A DNA stretch of 64,000 bases from Elymus sibiricus (GCA_039707655.1 CM077664.1:123788485-123852484); one strand, 5' to 3'; shown: positions 11,687 through 22,514, numbered from the stretch's first letter. Made by a program: numbers and translations. The notes: generated by a model not told the origin, from the sequence alone.

Positions 11687-12637
11687 TGTCAGGCCCATGG
11701 AACCCGGGGTATCCAGGCCCGTCTGCCTTCGGCCCAGGGCGCAACGCCTGGCATAGGCCCAGCAGGCCGTCCCCACCGAGCATCTCTCCAAGACCCCTCA
11801 TGAGGCCCTGGCCTCCTGAGGCTCCCTCCTTAGGGAGTGGCGAGTAACCCTCAGCATCACCTTCAACGACCTCGCGAGGCCCTCTCACGAGGCGGCTTCC
11901 CAAGTGACCTTGCGAGGCGGCTCCCCGAAGTAACCTTGCGAGGCAGCTCCCCGAGCCCCCTCCCGAAGGCGCTCAAGACGAAGGCCGTTCGGCGTGCTGC
12001 GCGGTCTGGAGCCCATCACGTGGGTGACGCACGCGGCGACAAGCGGCAGTAGAGGCCGCGCCAGCAGGCGCGGATGAAGATGGTTTCCTCTTTCGTGTTA
12101 GGAAGCAGGGCCAGCTGTCTACTCCCCAAAGCAATCCCAAAGGTTGCCCGATCGGCGAAGGAAGACCAAGACGACGGGCGCACAGGGCGGAGGTCATCAC
12201 CGAGCCCACCGGCGCGTCATGGATCATGCTTTGGCAGGCGAAGACCACCTTTAGTCAGGATAGCCTGAGCGCCTGTCCCCTTTCAAAATCGCCAAGTGTG
12301 GCAACCCTTCCCGCCTAAGTTTCTAGGGGGAAGAGGACCAAGGCTGATATAAAAAGGGCAGTGCTGCCATTGTAGAGAGGTTCGGAACCTGTTCTTCCTC
12401 CTCGACCTTGTATGCAAGAACTCTCTTGCCCACTGCAATCCCAAACACAAGCAGGAGTAGGGTCTTACACCGCAAGGTGGCCCAAACCTGGGTAAACCGC
12501 TGAGTCCCCGTTCCATCCCTCGCTAGCGCGCTCTCGCCGTAGCCTCGCCGCCGCTTAGCCGTGGTAGGAAACGAAGTAGTAGAACGAGCTCACCCCAGTG
12601 TTCGAACCTTTGGGTCCCCGGAGCCCGACTTCCGACA
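11687..12637 (+). repeat. Element C 5' LTR
   Basis: This 951-bp LTR starts TGTCAGGCCCATGG and ends CCGACTTCCGACA. TATAAAAA is at 12348-12355. A series of short imperfect GCGAGGC(G/C)GCTCCCCGA-like repeats lies at about 11868-11960. One unit, present in the 3' LTR, is missing here. Confidence 0.92.
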
Positions 12638-12638
12638 T

Positions 12639-12656
12639 TTGGCGCGCCAGGTAGGG
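12639..12656 (+). other. Element C primer-binding site
   Basis: TTGGCGCGCCAGGTAGGG follows the 5' LTR after one base. The position and GC-rich TGGCG start fit a PBS; the primer tRNA is not assigned. Confidence 0.65.
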
Positions 12657-12700
12657 GTGCGCTACTGTTCTTCTGCTCCGCCCTCAGCTCCACCAACCCC

Positions 12701-14608
12701 ATGGCCAACGCACGTCGCGAGCGCGCCGAGCGCAGGGCATGCCGCGTGGCCCAGACCGAGCCGGTGGCCCGCGGCAATCGCCGCCGTCCCGAAGCCGAGG
12801 CTGCTGCCGCCACCGACCCCGCTGCCCGCGAGCAGCAGGCTTCTTCCCACCACCCGTCCGTGCGGGCGGATGGCCACACCGCCACGGCCTCCTCCCTCGC
12901 CAACCGTGGGCCGCCGAACCCGCAGGCCGCGCTGCTCATGGCACGCGAGCTGCTCCGCTACCGTCCGGATGACGCCGGCTACGACGCCTGGCTTGGCCGC
13001 ATCACCGAGCTTGTCAACGTCGCCGGGGACGCTCCGGCGCCTTCTCACTCGCTCCGCCCTCCGCCGTCTCGTGCTGGGGACCTGGCGCACGGCGCTCCCC
13101 CGCCGCCTCCTCTGCGTGACGAGCGCGCCGGGCCCCAGCGCAGCGCGCGGGCTCGTGAGCCGTCCCGCGGCGCGTCCTCTCCGGACCACTACGAGCCCAG
13201 CTGCCAGATCATCCGCCGGGCGCCCCCCGACGCGTGGGTGCACCTCGAGCGGCAGCGCCAGCGCCAGGACCTGGCCGCTCAAGACGTCGCAGCGGCCGGG
13301 CATCAAAACCGCGCCGCCCTCGCTGGCGGCGTCCCCTCGAGCGGTGTGGGCTGTCGTGCCTTCACTCGCGAGCTGCGTCGCATGGTCTGGCCCGCCAAGT
13401 TCAAGCCTGAGTTGCCTCCACGCTACGACGGCACCCCCAACCCCACGGAGTTCCTCCAGCTCTACGCGCTGAGCGTCAAGGCGGCGAACGGCGACGACAA
13501 GGTCATGGCGAACTGGTTCCCCATGGCCCTCAAGGACGGCCCGCGCTCCTGGCTCATGAACCTCCCCGAGGCTTCCATCTCATCGTGGGCCGAGCTCTGC
13601 AGCCAGTTCATCGCCAACTTCAAGGGCACACAGGACCGATCCCTCACCATCAACGACCTGCGGCGTGTTCGACAGCGCCCAGACGAGACCCTCCGCAAGT
13701 ACATCCATCGTTTCAGTCAGGTGCGCAATAAGATCCCGCGCGCTTCCGACGCGGCCGTCATCTTCGCGTTCTCCACCGGCGTCACGGACATCAAGATGCG
13801 CGAGAAGCTCACCATCAACGGTGAGCTCGACTCCGTGCTCGAGCTGCTCAACCTCGCCGACAAGTGCGCCAAGGCCGAAGAAGACCGCCTCTTCGTCCAC
13901 AACGACCCCGACGCAGCGCTCGACGCCGCCAAGGCCAAGGGCAAGGACGTCAAGCGCAAGGGCCCTACTGTGCTTGCGGCGGAGCCCGAGCAGAAGCGCG
14001 GCCGCGACCTCGACGAGCCCAAAAAGGACAACCGGCCACTCTGCGCTTTTCACAACGTCCGCTCCCACAGCACCGAAGACTGCCATGAGCTCAAGCTGCT
14101 CCGCGACGAGCGCCAGGGCCGCCGTGACGACCGCAACGGCCGCGGCGCCGGCCGCGGAGGTGGCCGCAGCGGCAACCGCTGGGACAACCGCAGCAATAAT
14201 GGCGGCTACCGCCAGGGCTGGCGCGATCAGCCTCGTGAGGCCGCTTGGCGCGACCAGCCTCGTGAGGCGAATCCTCAGGCTAACGCCGCTCTCCCGCCGC
14301 TGCCTGCATCCTTGGCGGGTCCCAAGCCCCTGCGTCCATTCGCCATTTCAAACAGCTCTCTCGCGAGGTGTACGCCGCCCTCCCGAGGCCTGAGGTCGCG
14401 CGGCCCCTCAAGTGGTCGCAGTATGTCATCACCTTCGACTCCAAGGACCACCCCAAGTCCACGGCTTCCACAGGCACGCTCCCCATGCTGTGCACTCCCA
14501 CCATCAGCAACGTCGCGGTCACCAAGACCCTCATCGACGGGGGTGCCGGCCTCAACGTACTCTCCATCGAGACCTTCGAGACGCTCCAAGTGCCTTACGA
14601 CCAGCTGA
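12701..14608 (+). CDS. gag: Element C gag polyprotein
   Basis: This 635-residue frame begins 45 bases after the PBS. Residues 1-220 are low-complexity and rich in Arg, Ala and Pro. A retrotransposon gag domain spans about residues 227-396, with MANWFPMALKDGPRSWLMNL and the later RRVRQRPDETLRKYIHRF segment. A zinc-knuckle-like group follows as C448-x2-H451-x4-H456-x4-C461, a CxxH variant rather than CxxC. A basic Gly/Arg/Asp-rich tail (about 470-525) may bind RNA. From about residue 530 the frame is probably no longer true gag, because the protease frame takes over near 14290-14370. The protein would form the virus-like particle core in the cytoplasm. Confidence 0.85.
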   Translation: MANARRERAERRACRVAQTEPVARGNRRRPEAEAAAATDPAAREQQASSHHPSVRADGHTATASSLANRGPPNPQAALLMARELLRYRPDDAGYDAWLGRITELVNVAGDAPAPSHSLRPPPSRAGDLAHGAPPPPPLRDERAGPQRSARAREPSRGASSPDHYEPSCQIIRRAPPDAWVHLERQRQRQDLAAQDVAAAGHQNRAALAGGVPSSGVGCRAFTRELRRMVWPAKFKPELPPRYDGTPNPTEFLQLYALSVKAANGDDKVMANWFPMALKDGPRSWLMNLPEASISSWAELCSQFIANFKGTQDRSLTINDLRRVRQRPDETLRKYIHRFSQVRNKIPRASDAAVIFAFSTGVTDIKMREKLTINGELDSVLELLNLADKCAKAEEDRLFVHNDPDAALDAAKAKGKDVKRKGPTVLAAEPEQKRGRDLDEPKKDNRPLCAFHNVRSHSTEDCHELKLLRDERQGRRDDRNGRGAGRGGGRSGNRWDNRSNNGGYRQGWRDQPREAAWRDQPREANPQANAALPPLPASLAGPKPLRPFAISNSSLARCTPPSRGLRSRGPSSGRSMSSPSTPRTTPSPRLPQARSPCCALPPSATSRSPRPSSTGVPASTYSPSRPSRRSKCLTTS

Positions 14609-15075
14609 TGCCGACCAGGCCCTTCTCAGGAGTGACCGATGGCTCCACCATCCCGCTGGGGCAGGTGCGCCTCCCCGTCACCTTCGGCACCAGCAAGAAC
14701 TACCACACCGAGCTCATCGACTTCGATGTGGCGCACATCAGCCTGCCTTACAACGCCATTTTGGGCTACCTAGCTCTCACAAAGTTCATGGCGGCCACTC
14801 ATCACACCTACAACGTCCTCAAGATGCCCGGCTGCAGCGGCATCATCACCGTCGCCTGCGACGAGAAGGACGCGGCCAGCACCCTCGAGCGCGCCTATAA
14901 GGCTGCCGCTGTCGCGCACCCGGCCGACGAGGACGCGGCCGAGCCTTCCGAGGCCGTGCCCGCGAAGAAGAAGCAGCTGTTCTCTCAGGACCGCGCCGAG
15001 ACGAAGAAGGTGTCGGTGGACGGCAGCGGCTCCGGTCCTGCCTTCACCATCGGCACGGGCCTCCCTCCTGCATAG
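14368..15075 (+). CDS. pol: Element C aspartic protease region of pol
   Basis: This frame is shifted relative to gag and overlaps its end; it stays open upstream of 14368, where the first codon used is GTG. The protease motif LIDGGAG has its catalytic Asp at about residue 57 of this segment, with DGG in place of the usual DSG/DTG. The second protease landmark, YNAILGYLAL, lies near residue 130. A TAG at 15073-15075 ends the frame 21 codons before the ATG of the RT segment, which is in the same frame. The stop is either a nonsense mutation or a readthrough site. The product would mature the gag-pol polyprotein. Confidence 0.8.
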   Translation: MYAALPRPEVARPLKWSQYVITFDSKDHPKSTASTGTLPMLCTPTISNVAVTKTLIDGGAGLNVLSIETFETLQVPYDQLMPTRPFSGVTDGSTIPLGQVRLPVTFGTSKNYHTELIDFDVAHISLPYNAILGYLALTKFMAATHHTYNVLKMPGCSGIITVACDEKDAASTLERAYKAAAVAHPADEDAAEPSEAVPAKKKQLFSQDRAETKKVSVDGSGSGPAFTIGTGLPPA

Positions 15076-15138
15076 GAAAGCGCGCTCGTCACCTTCCTTC
15101 GGGCAAACTCGGATGTTTTCACCTGGAAAGCATCCGAC

Positions 15139-16749
15139 TTGTCCGGTGTACCGAGGGAGGTGATCGAGCACCACTTAGCGGTGTGCCCCAATGCACGCCC
15201 GGTCAAGCAGAAAGCACGGTGCCAGGCGCCAGAGAAGCAAGAGTTCATCGTCAACGAAGTTCAGAAGCTCCAAGAGGCCGGAGTCGTTCGTGAGGTGCGC
15301 CATCCCGAATGGCTCGCCAACCCAGTCGTCGTCCCCAAGAAAGGCGGCAAGGAGCGCATGTGCGTCGACTTCACCAGCCTCAACAAGTTCTGCCCTCAAG
15401 ATCCGTTCCCACTGCCCCGCATCGATCAGATCGTGGATTCCACCGCCGGGTGCGATCTGCTATGTTTCCTGGATGCCTTCTCAGGCTATCATCAGATCAA
15501 GATGGCGGCCGAAGACGTGGAGAAGACGGCCTTCATCACCCCCGGTGGCGTATTTTGTTACGTATGCATGCCCTTCGGTTTAAGGAGCGCGGGCGCCACC
15601 TTCCAGCGGCTAATGCGCATCACTCTGGGGCCTCAGATGGGGAGGAACGCAGAGGCCTACGTCGACGACATCGTGGTCAAATCTCGCGAGGCTGGATCCC
15701 TCATCGCGGACCTCCAGGAAACATTTGCCAACCTGCGCAAGGTCAACCTCAAGCTCAACCCGGAGAAGTGCGTCTTCGGAGTCCCCTCCGGCAAGCTCCT
15801 CAGCTTCCTGGTCTCGCACCGTGGCATCGAGGCCAACCCAGAGAAGATCAAGGCCATCGAGAAAATGCGCCCTCCCCGGACCCTCAAGGAAATGCAGCGC
15901 TTGGCAGGGTGTATGGCTTCCTTAGGGCGCTTCACCTCCAAATTTGGCGAGCGAGCCCTGCCCTTCTTCAAGCTCCTGAAGAGGTCCGGCTCCTTCAAAT
16001 GGACTCCTCAGGCGGACACCGCCTTTGAAGCCCTCAAGAGGTACCTCACGAGCCCGCCCATCATGGTCGCGCCGTGCTCTCGCGAGCCCTTGCTCCTGTA
16101 CTTGGCGGCCACCCCCCAGACGGCCAGCGCGGCGTTGGTGACGGTGCGGGAGGAGCGCATCTGTGCCAAGGAAAAATCCTCGGCGCCCCTTCAGGCTCAC
16201 GAGACCGCTGAGCCTCACGAGCCCCCAGGGCCTCGCGAGCCTCCTGAGCCTCATGAGGCCACCGTCCCCCACAAGCCCAAGGGCGCGCGGTCCGCCATCG
16301 CCGCCGCGAAAGAGTCCGGGAGCCGGAGCCAGGTGCAGGGGCTGCGGTGCATGTTCACAATGAACTCACGCGCCGCCTCCGCTGAATGGCTCCCCGCTTG
16401 GGGCGGAAGCGCGGCCGCTCCGCCACGGCCGCCTCGGCTCTGCGTGCCTCGCCCGCCGCGCCCGCGCGCGGCGCCCCTTCCGCGACTGCTGGGCCCGGCA
16501 CCGGCAGCCGTCGGGGAACGACCACGCCCCCGGGGCGGGACCTGCGATGCGGCGGCGGAAGCACGGCCACGCCCTCGTCCTCTCGCCATCTCTTCGGCAG
16601 TTCTAGCAAGGAGACAAAGGAAGCTGGATGAAGGAGAAGATGGGTGGGGGGCTCCGGCTCTCCCTTCTCCCTCTTTATCGGCGTGGGACTCCCCTCGTCG
16701 CTCCTCCTTCTCCGACGCCAAGATTTATGTCAGCACGGCAGTTCCCTAG
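15139..16749 (+). pseudogene. pol: Element C reverse transcriptase, truncated at RNase H
   Basis: This is the continuation of the protease frame beyond the TAG at 15073. RT motifs are intact and in order: HPEWLANPVVVPKK, FLDAFSGYHQ with D112, MPFGLRSAGATFQRLM, and YVDDIVVKS with D176 and D177. The thumb/connection part follows, with ANPEKIKAIEKMRPPRTLKE. RNase H begins at about residue 315 (LLLYLAATPQTASAALV) but breaks off. The next 170 codons are Pro/His/Glu-rich and then low-complexity, with no RNase H DEDD residues and no integrase. A large deletion is inferred between about 16160 and 16300. The element could not move without helper proteins. Confidence 0.85.
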
Positions 16750-16882
16750 GCATCGTGGGGAAGTGGGGGTGTCGCCCGTCACATCGTGCGCCACGCGTCG
16801 CGCCTGGCCGCAGGCGGTTAGGGCCCGCGCCGTTTCGCCCCTCAGAAGGCGGGAACGTGCGCGTCGTGGGCCCGGGGGCTAC
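16300..16882 (+). other. Element C 3' non-coding region and polypurine tract
   Basis: GC-rich sequence without a supported gene. It ends in GGGCCCGGGGGCTAC just before the 3' LTR at 16883, the usual place of the polypurine tract. Open frames here on both strands are a side effect of high GC. Confidence 0.6.
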
Positions 16883-17848
16883 TGTCAGGCCCATGGAACC
16901 CGGGGTATCCAGGCCCGTCTGCCTTCGGCCCAGGGCGCAACGCCTGGCATAGGCCCAGCAGGCCGTCCCCACCGAGCATCTCTCCAAGACCCCTCACGAG
17001 GCCCTGGCCTCCTGAGGCTCCCTCCTCAGGGAGTGGCGAGTAACCCTCAGCACCACCTTCAACGACCTCGCGAGGCCCTCTCGTGAGGCGGCTTCCCAAG
17101 TGACCTCGCGAGGCGGCTCCCCGAAGTAACCTTGCGAGGCAGCTCCCCGAGGTGGCCTCCCGAGGCCCCCTCCCGAAGGCGCTCAAGACGAAGGCCGTTC
17201 GGCGTGCTGCGCGGTCTGGAGCCCATCACGTGGGTGACGCGCGCGGCGACAAGCGGCAGCAGAGGCCGCGCCAGCAGGCGCGGATGAAGATGGTTTCCTC
17301 TTTCGTGTTAGGGAAGCAGGGCCAGCTGTCTACTCCCCAAAGCAATCCCAAAGGTTGCCCGATCGGCGAAGGAAGACCAAGACGACGGGCGCGCAGGGCG
17401 GAGGTCATCACCGAGCCCACCGGCGCGTCATGGATCATGCTTTGGCAGGCGAAGACCACCTTTAGTCAGGATAGCCTGAGCGCATGTCCCCTTTCAAAAT
17501 CGCCAAGTGTGGCAACCCTTCCCGCCTAAGTTTCTAGGGGAAAGAGGACCAAGGCTGATATAAAAAGAGCAGTGTTGCCATTGTAGAGAGGTTCGGAACC
17601 TGTTCTTCCTCCTCGACCTTGTACGCAAGAACTCTCTTGCCCACTGCAATCCCAAACACAAGCAGGAGTAGGGTCTTACACCGCAAGGTGGCCCGAACCT
17701 GGGTAAACCGCTGAGTCCCCGTTCCATCCCTCGCTAGCGCGCTCTCGCCGTAGCCTCGCCGCCGCTTAGCCGTGGTAGGAAACGAAGTAGTAGAACGAGC
17801 TCACCCCAGTGTTCGAACCTTTGGGTCCCCGGAGCCCGACTTCCGACA
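16883..17848 (+). repeat. Element C 3' LTR
   Basis: This 966-bp LTR starts TGTCAGGCCC and ends TTCCGACA. It is longer than the 5' LTR mainly because of an extra CCCGAGGTGGCCTC-type unit near 17148-17165. TATAAAAA is at 17559-17566. Confidence 0.92.
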
Positions 17849-17853
17849 TCCGC
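17849..17853. repeat. TSD of element C (right copy), TCCGC
   Basis: TCCGC matches 11682-11686. Removing 11687-17853 restores an uninterrupted B-type LTR, as seen at 6517-6530. Confidence 0.95.
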
Positions 17854-18323
17854 TAATAGGAACTTTGGAGTGATTCTTTATCGCACGTTGAGGGATTGTT
17901 ATATGATCCAATTATGTTAGCATTGTTGAGAGATTGCACTAGTGAAAGTATGAACCCTAGGCCTTGTTTTTAAGCATTGCAATACCATTTGTGCTCACTT
18001 TTATCATTTGCTACCTTGCTGTTTTTATTTATTCAGATTATAAAAATATATTTCTACTATCCATACTACACTTGTATCACCATCTCTTCGCCGAACTAGT
18101 GCACCTATACAATTTGCCATTGTATTGGGTGTGTTGGGGACACAAGAGATTTCTTGTATTTGATTGCAGGGTTGTTTGAGAGAGGCCATCTTCATCCTAC
18201 GCCTCCCACGGATTGATAAACCTTAGGTCATCCACTTGAGGGAAATTTGCTACTGTCCCACAAAACTCAGCGCTTGGAGGCCCAACACGAGTCTACAAGA
18301 ATAAAGTTGCGTAGTAGACATCA
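17854..18323 (+). repeat. Element B 3' LTR, second piece
   Basis: It continues the 3' LTR after element C and matches 6523-6991 of the 5' LTR. It ends GTAGACATCA at 18323. Confidence 0.92.
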
Positions 18324-18328
18324 GCGCC

Positions 18329-18613
18329 CTGTTGCCTTGTGAAGCCTCCGTGAGGCTTCTGGCCTCCTCCCGAAGCTTCCAAGGTTTCTTTTGTCCAGAA
18401 AAAAATCTCTAAAAAGTTTCGTGCCATTTGGACTTCATTTGGTACTGTTTCTCTGAAAAGCCAAAAACAAGCAGAAAACAGCAACTGGCACTGGGCACTA
18501 GGTTAATAGGTTAGTCCCAAAAAATGATATATAATTGCATATAAAATCATCCAAGATTGATACTATAATAGCATGGAACAATCAAAAATTATAGATACGT
18601 TGGAGACGTATCA
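18329..18613 (-). repeat. Element A left LTR, inner piece
   Basis: It resumes the A-type LTR after element B and its TSD copy, and ends GACGTATCA at 18613. It matches 30682-30973 of the other LTR, except that the latter carries one more ATAAGTGCAT-like unit near 30890. Confidence 0.88.
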
Positions 18614-19668
18614 AGCATCCCCAAGCTTAATTCCTGCTCGTCCTCGAGTAGGTAAATGATAAAAACAGAATTTTTGATGTGGAATGCTACCTATCATGTT
18701 TCATCATGTAATCTTTTTCTTATGCTATGAATAATAAGATCCAAATGATTCAAAGCAATAGTCTATAATTTGATATAAAGACATCAATACTCAGGCATAC
18801 TAATAAACAATCATGTCTTTCAAAATAAAAATGCTAAAGAACGTTATCCCTACAAAAATCATATAATCCTGTCATGCTCCATCTTCTTCACACAAAGTAT
18901 TTATCATGCACTACCCCGATGACAAGCCGAGCAATTGGTTCATACTTTTTAACGCGCTTCAGCTTTTTCAACTCCCACTCAATACATGAGCGCAAGCCAT
19001 GGATATAGCACTATGGGTGGAATAGAGTATGGTGGTAGAGATAAATAAGAGAAGTCAAAAATGGAGAAAGTCTCACATCGACGAGGCTAATCAACGGGCT
19101 ATGGAGATGCCCATCAATTGATGTCAATGCGAGGAGTAGGGATTGCCATGCAACGGATGCACTAAGAGCTATAAGTGTATGAAAGCTCAACATGAAAACT
19201 AAGTGGGTGTGCATCCAACTTGCTTGCTCATGAAGACCTCGGGCATTTGAGGAAGCCCGTCATCGGAATATACAAGCCAAGTTCTATAATGAAAAATTCC
19301 CACTAGTATATGAAAGTGACAAAATAGGAGACACTCTATATGAAAAACATGGTGCTACTCTGAAGCACAAGTGTGGAAAAGGATAGTAACATTGCCCCTT
19401 CTCTCTTTTTCTCTCATTTTTTTTCATGACTCTTTTTCGCCTCTTTTTTTTATTTTTTAGAACGGTCTCATGGACCTCATCCCCACTTTTTCGAGGACTC
19501 ATTAGTCTCCACCATTCTTACCTCACTGGGACAATGCTCTAATAATGATGATCATCACACTTCTATTTACTTACAACTCAACATTACAACTCGATACTAG
19601 AACAAAAATATGACTCTATATGAATGCCTCTGGCAGTGTACCAGGATGTGCAATGATGCTAGCATAAC

Positions 19669-20091
19669 ATGTATAACAATGATGAATGGTGGCTGAGCCA
19701 CAAATACTATGTCAGCTATATGATCATGCAAAGCAATATGACAATGATGATGTATGTCATAAAAACGGAAGGGTGGAAGTTACATGGCAATATATCTCGA
19801 AATGGCTATGGAAATGCCATGATAGGTAGGTATGGTGGCTGTTTTGAGGAAGATATAAGGAGGTTTATGTGTGATAGAGCGTATCATATCACGGGGTTTG
19901 GATGCACCGGCAAAGTTTGCGCCAACTCTCGATGTGAGAAAGGGCAATGCATGGTACCGAAGAGGCTAGCAAATTGCGGAAGGGTGAGAGTGCGTATAAT
20001 CCATGGACTCACATTAGTCATAAAGAACTCACATACTTATTGCGAAAGTTTATTAGCCCTCGAAGCAAAGTACTACTACGCATGCCCCTAG
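19669..20091 (+). CDS. Antisense ORF in element A, unknown
   Basis: This 140-codon frame lies on the strand opposite to element A's own transcription. The product starts MYNNDEWWLSHKYY. It has a Met-rich first third, a GRYGGCFEEDIRRFMCDRAY segment near residue 53, and several Cys residues in the middle. There is no known domain. It may be a chance frame, but it is open through a region without simple-sequence bias. I have no evidence of expression. Confidence 0.25.
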   Translation: MYNNDEWWLSHKYYVSYMIMQSNMTMMMYVIKTEGWKLHGNISRNGYGNAMIGRYGGCFEEDIRRFMCDRAYHITGFGCTGKVCANSRCEKGQCMVPKRLANCGRVRVRIIHGLTLVIKNSHTYCESLLALEAKYYYACP

Positions 20092-20768
20092 AGGGATAGA
20101 TTGGTAGGACAAGGTCCATCGCTCGTCCCCGACCGCCACTCATAAGGTAGACAATCAATAATAAATCATGCTCCAACTTCTTAGCATAACGACAGATCAT
20201 ACATGCATGTTCGGGAATCACAAACCTTAACACAATTATCCTTACTAAACCACAATTATATACTAATACCTCCCCCATATTACCATCTTAATATTGCAAA
20301 ACTATTGCAAGGAATCAAATTTATCATATTCAGTGATCTACATGAAAGTTTTTATTATAACCCTCTTGAATACCTATCATATCAGGACCAAATTCATAAC
20401 CTGTGCATATTACCATTACTATCATGAGACTCTCAAAAAGATATAAGTGAAGCATGAGAGTGCAACTATTTCTTTAAAATATAACCACCGCCGTGCTCTA
20501 AAAGATATAAGTGAAGTACTAGAGCAACTGCCTAGCTCAAAAGATATAAGTGAAGCACATAGAGTATTCTAACAAATCACGAATAATGTGTGTCCCTCTC
20601 AAAAAGGTGTGTTCAGCAAAGATGATTGTGACAAACTAAAAAGCAAACAAAATAAAGCAAACTATTTCACAAGACGCTCCAAGTAAAACACATATCATGT
20701 GATGAATAAAAATATAGCTCCAAGTGAGTTACCGATAGATTGTAGACGAAAGAGGGGATGCCTTCCGG

Positions 20769-20840
20769 GGCATCCCCAAGCTTAGACGCTTGAGTCTTCC
20801 TTGAATATTACCTTGGGGTGCCTTGGGCATCCCCAAGCTT
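20769..20840 (-). repeat. Pair of AAGCTTGGGGATGCC motifs in element A
   Basis: On the minus strand the 15-mer AAGCTTGGGGATGCC occurs at 20840-20826 and 20783-20769. The second copy can pair with a nearby GGCATCCCC (20757-20765) to form a 9-bp stem with a short loop. The same 14-base core lies at the polypurine tract, 18628-18615. Confidence 0.8.
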
Positions 20841-21496
20841 AGGCTCTTGCCGCTTCTTATTCCTTTATCCATCGTAGTCTCACCCAAAACTTGAAAACTT
20901 CAGCACACAAAACTCAACAGAAACCTCGTGAGATCCGTTAGTATAACAAACAAATCTTAAACTTTAGGTACTGTAGTAAATTGATTCATATTTAATATTG
21001 GCATAATGCTATTGTACTCCAACTTCTCCATGACTCATACCCCCCGATACGATCCATAGATTCATCAAAATAAGCAAACTATGCAACAAAAACAGAATCT
21101 GTCTAAAACAGAATAGTCTATAAAGATCTATTTAAAAGCCATACTTCTGTAACTCCAAAAATTCTGAAAATTTCAGAAAACGTAAAAAATTCATATACCA
21201 ATACTGTGTAAAAATTTCAGATTTTTCTGACGCTCCAGTACAGAATTAAAATTCCAGCACTGGATGCAAAACTTTCTGTTTTCCAAACAGCATCAATTAT
21301 ACTATCATCAACATCATCCCAAAGGCATTACTTGGCAAAAACACTAATTAAAACATAAAAACACAATCATAACAGAATCTATAATCATGCAAACACACAA
21401 AAACAGAAGGTAAAAGCAAAAAATTATTTTATTCATTGGGTTGCCTCCCAACAAGCGCTATTGTTTTATGCCCCTAGCTAGGCATAATGCATAGTT

Positions 21497-22314
21497 TCAA
21501 GTGTTGTCATCCTTGGTTTCCAACTCCTCAATCACACATCCATTATTTCTAGTAGATTTAACATAGGAGTTTCTCATCATAACACTTGTAGGCACAAAAT
21601 CAAGAATCTTATTTTTATGGATAGGTCCCTTAATTATATCAATGAAATTGGGATGCACGCAAATCATTTTAAGATCCTCGCTCCTTTTACTAGAAGTAGT
21701 ACAATTGACCTTAGGAACATATATAAACTTGCAATTTTTATTTGGAGGAGTCCTATCAATGTTTTTAGTGCAGGAAAAAGCGGAACCCAAGTTGTTGATA
21801 ATCTCTTCCAACTTATCAATTCTAGCGGAGCTTTGGTCTATCCTTTCGTTAATTATTGGTTCCTTTTCCTTTAAAGTTTTCAAAGCAATCCCCACCTTGG
21901 AACCAATTGAGTAATATGATTGTGGACCTTTTTATCTAAATTTTCAAGAAGTTCAATAGTAGGCATTTTATTTTCTATAGCTTCTAACCTTTGCATAACA
22001 TGCTTCAAAGTCAATGCCGTTTCATTAATAATGATAGGGGTTGAACCCACTAAATTTCCCATAGCATTGAAAGCATCCAAAGTGGGACACATCAAGAAAT
22101 TCCCTCTGGTAATAGTGTCAAGAACAAATCTATACCAAGTAGTAATTCCCACATAAAATTTTCGAAGAAGAACGGTAGTGGATTGCTTACGAGTTGATCT
22201 ATTTTGAGCATCGCAAATCCTATACCAAGCATTTTTCAAATTCTCTCCTCCCCTTTGTTTAAAATTAAGTACTTCATTTTCAGGGGTAGTAGTAACGAGC
22301 GAAGAACTAGCCAT
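21497..22314 (-). pseudogene. gag: Element A gag-like ORF, frameshifted
   Basis: The minus-strand frame from the ATG at 22314 begins MASSSLVTTTPENEVLNF and is open to 21880. A second frame, 21895-21497, continues it after a one-base shift near 21890. Residues about 10-60 include NLKNAWYRICDAQNRS and LLRKFYVGITTWYRFVLDT. This resembles the retrotransposon gag core of Athila-like elements, with its LxxFYxGL-type segment. The second part has a Glu/Lys-rich, coiled-coil-like stretch (LKEKEPIINERIDQ, ARIDKLEEIINNL). There is no zinc knuckle and no pol. The codon at 22413 would add 33 residues, but the ATG at 22314 is preferred because the family resemblance starts there. Confidence 0.6.
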
Positions 22315-22514
22315 AATGGTGAAGCAAACAAGCAAACAAGCAAATAAAATATTTTTGTGTTTTTGTAAAAAAAAATTAGAAGTGGGGGAGATGAAAATGA
22401 GAGGCAAATGCAAATAAAAGGTAAATAAAGTAAATGCAAGTGAATGATAATTTGTGCGAAGGTACTTGGTAATTTTGATGATGTCTCCCCGGCAACGGCT
22501 CCAGAAATTCTTCC

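Larger units (their letters stand above)
11687..17848 (+). mobile_element. Element C: Gypsy LTR retrotransposon, deletion derivative
   Basis: This 6,162-bp element has LTRs at 11687-12637 and 16883-17848 and a perfect 5-bp TSD, TCCGC (11682-11686 and 17849-17853). It lies in the 3' LTR of element B. It encodes gag, aspartic protease and reverse transcriptase in plus orientation. The coding region is cut off at the start of RNase H and has no integrase. RT words such as FLDAFSGYHQ, YVDDIVVKS and HRGIEANPEK are typical of the Tat/Retand side of plant Gypsy elements (from memory). The LTRs look about 99% identical apart from a 15-bp indel, so this is a young insertion. Confidence 0.93.
5329..18323 (+). 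mobile_element. Element B: plus-strand non-autonomous LTR retrotransposon
   Basis: The 5' LTR is 5329-6991, the PBS starts at 7002, the internal region runs 6992-10513, and the 3' LTR begins at 10514. The 3' LTR is split by element C and ends at 18323. The TSD is GCGCC on both sides. Once C and its duplicated TSD are removed, the 3' LTR is about 1,643 bp against 1,663 bp for the 5' LTR, with high identity. The internal region encodes only an acidic protein of unknown function. It has no protease, RT or integrase, so B must have been moved by proteins from another element. A solo LTR of the same family lies at 33796-35420. Confidence 0.9.
18614..22514 (-). mobile_element. Element A internal region
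   Basis: The internal region runs from the polypurine side (18615-18660, containing GCATCCCCAAGCTT and CTGCTCGTCCTCGAG in plus orientation) to the PBS near 22487-22506. It holds a broken gag-like frame near the PBS. The remaining ~2.9 kb, 18660-21490, is non-coding on the sense strand. It contains the AAGCTTGGGGATGCC module in reverse (20710-21320) and one notable antisense ORF (19669-20091). Confidence 0.8.

Noticed and set aside
12662..13306. Minus-strand 214-codon frame opposite element C gag
   Set aside because: Composition-driven mirror of the Arg/Ala/Pro-rich gag N-terminus, without domains.
16251..16721. GC-rich frames on both strands in the 3' part of element C
   Set aside because: Low-complexity, with no motif and no splice or start context; explained by high GC.
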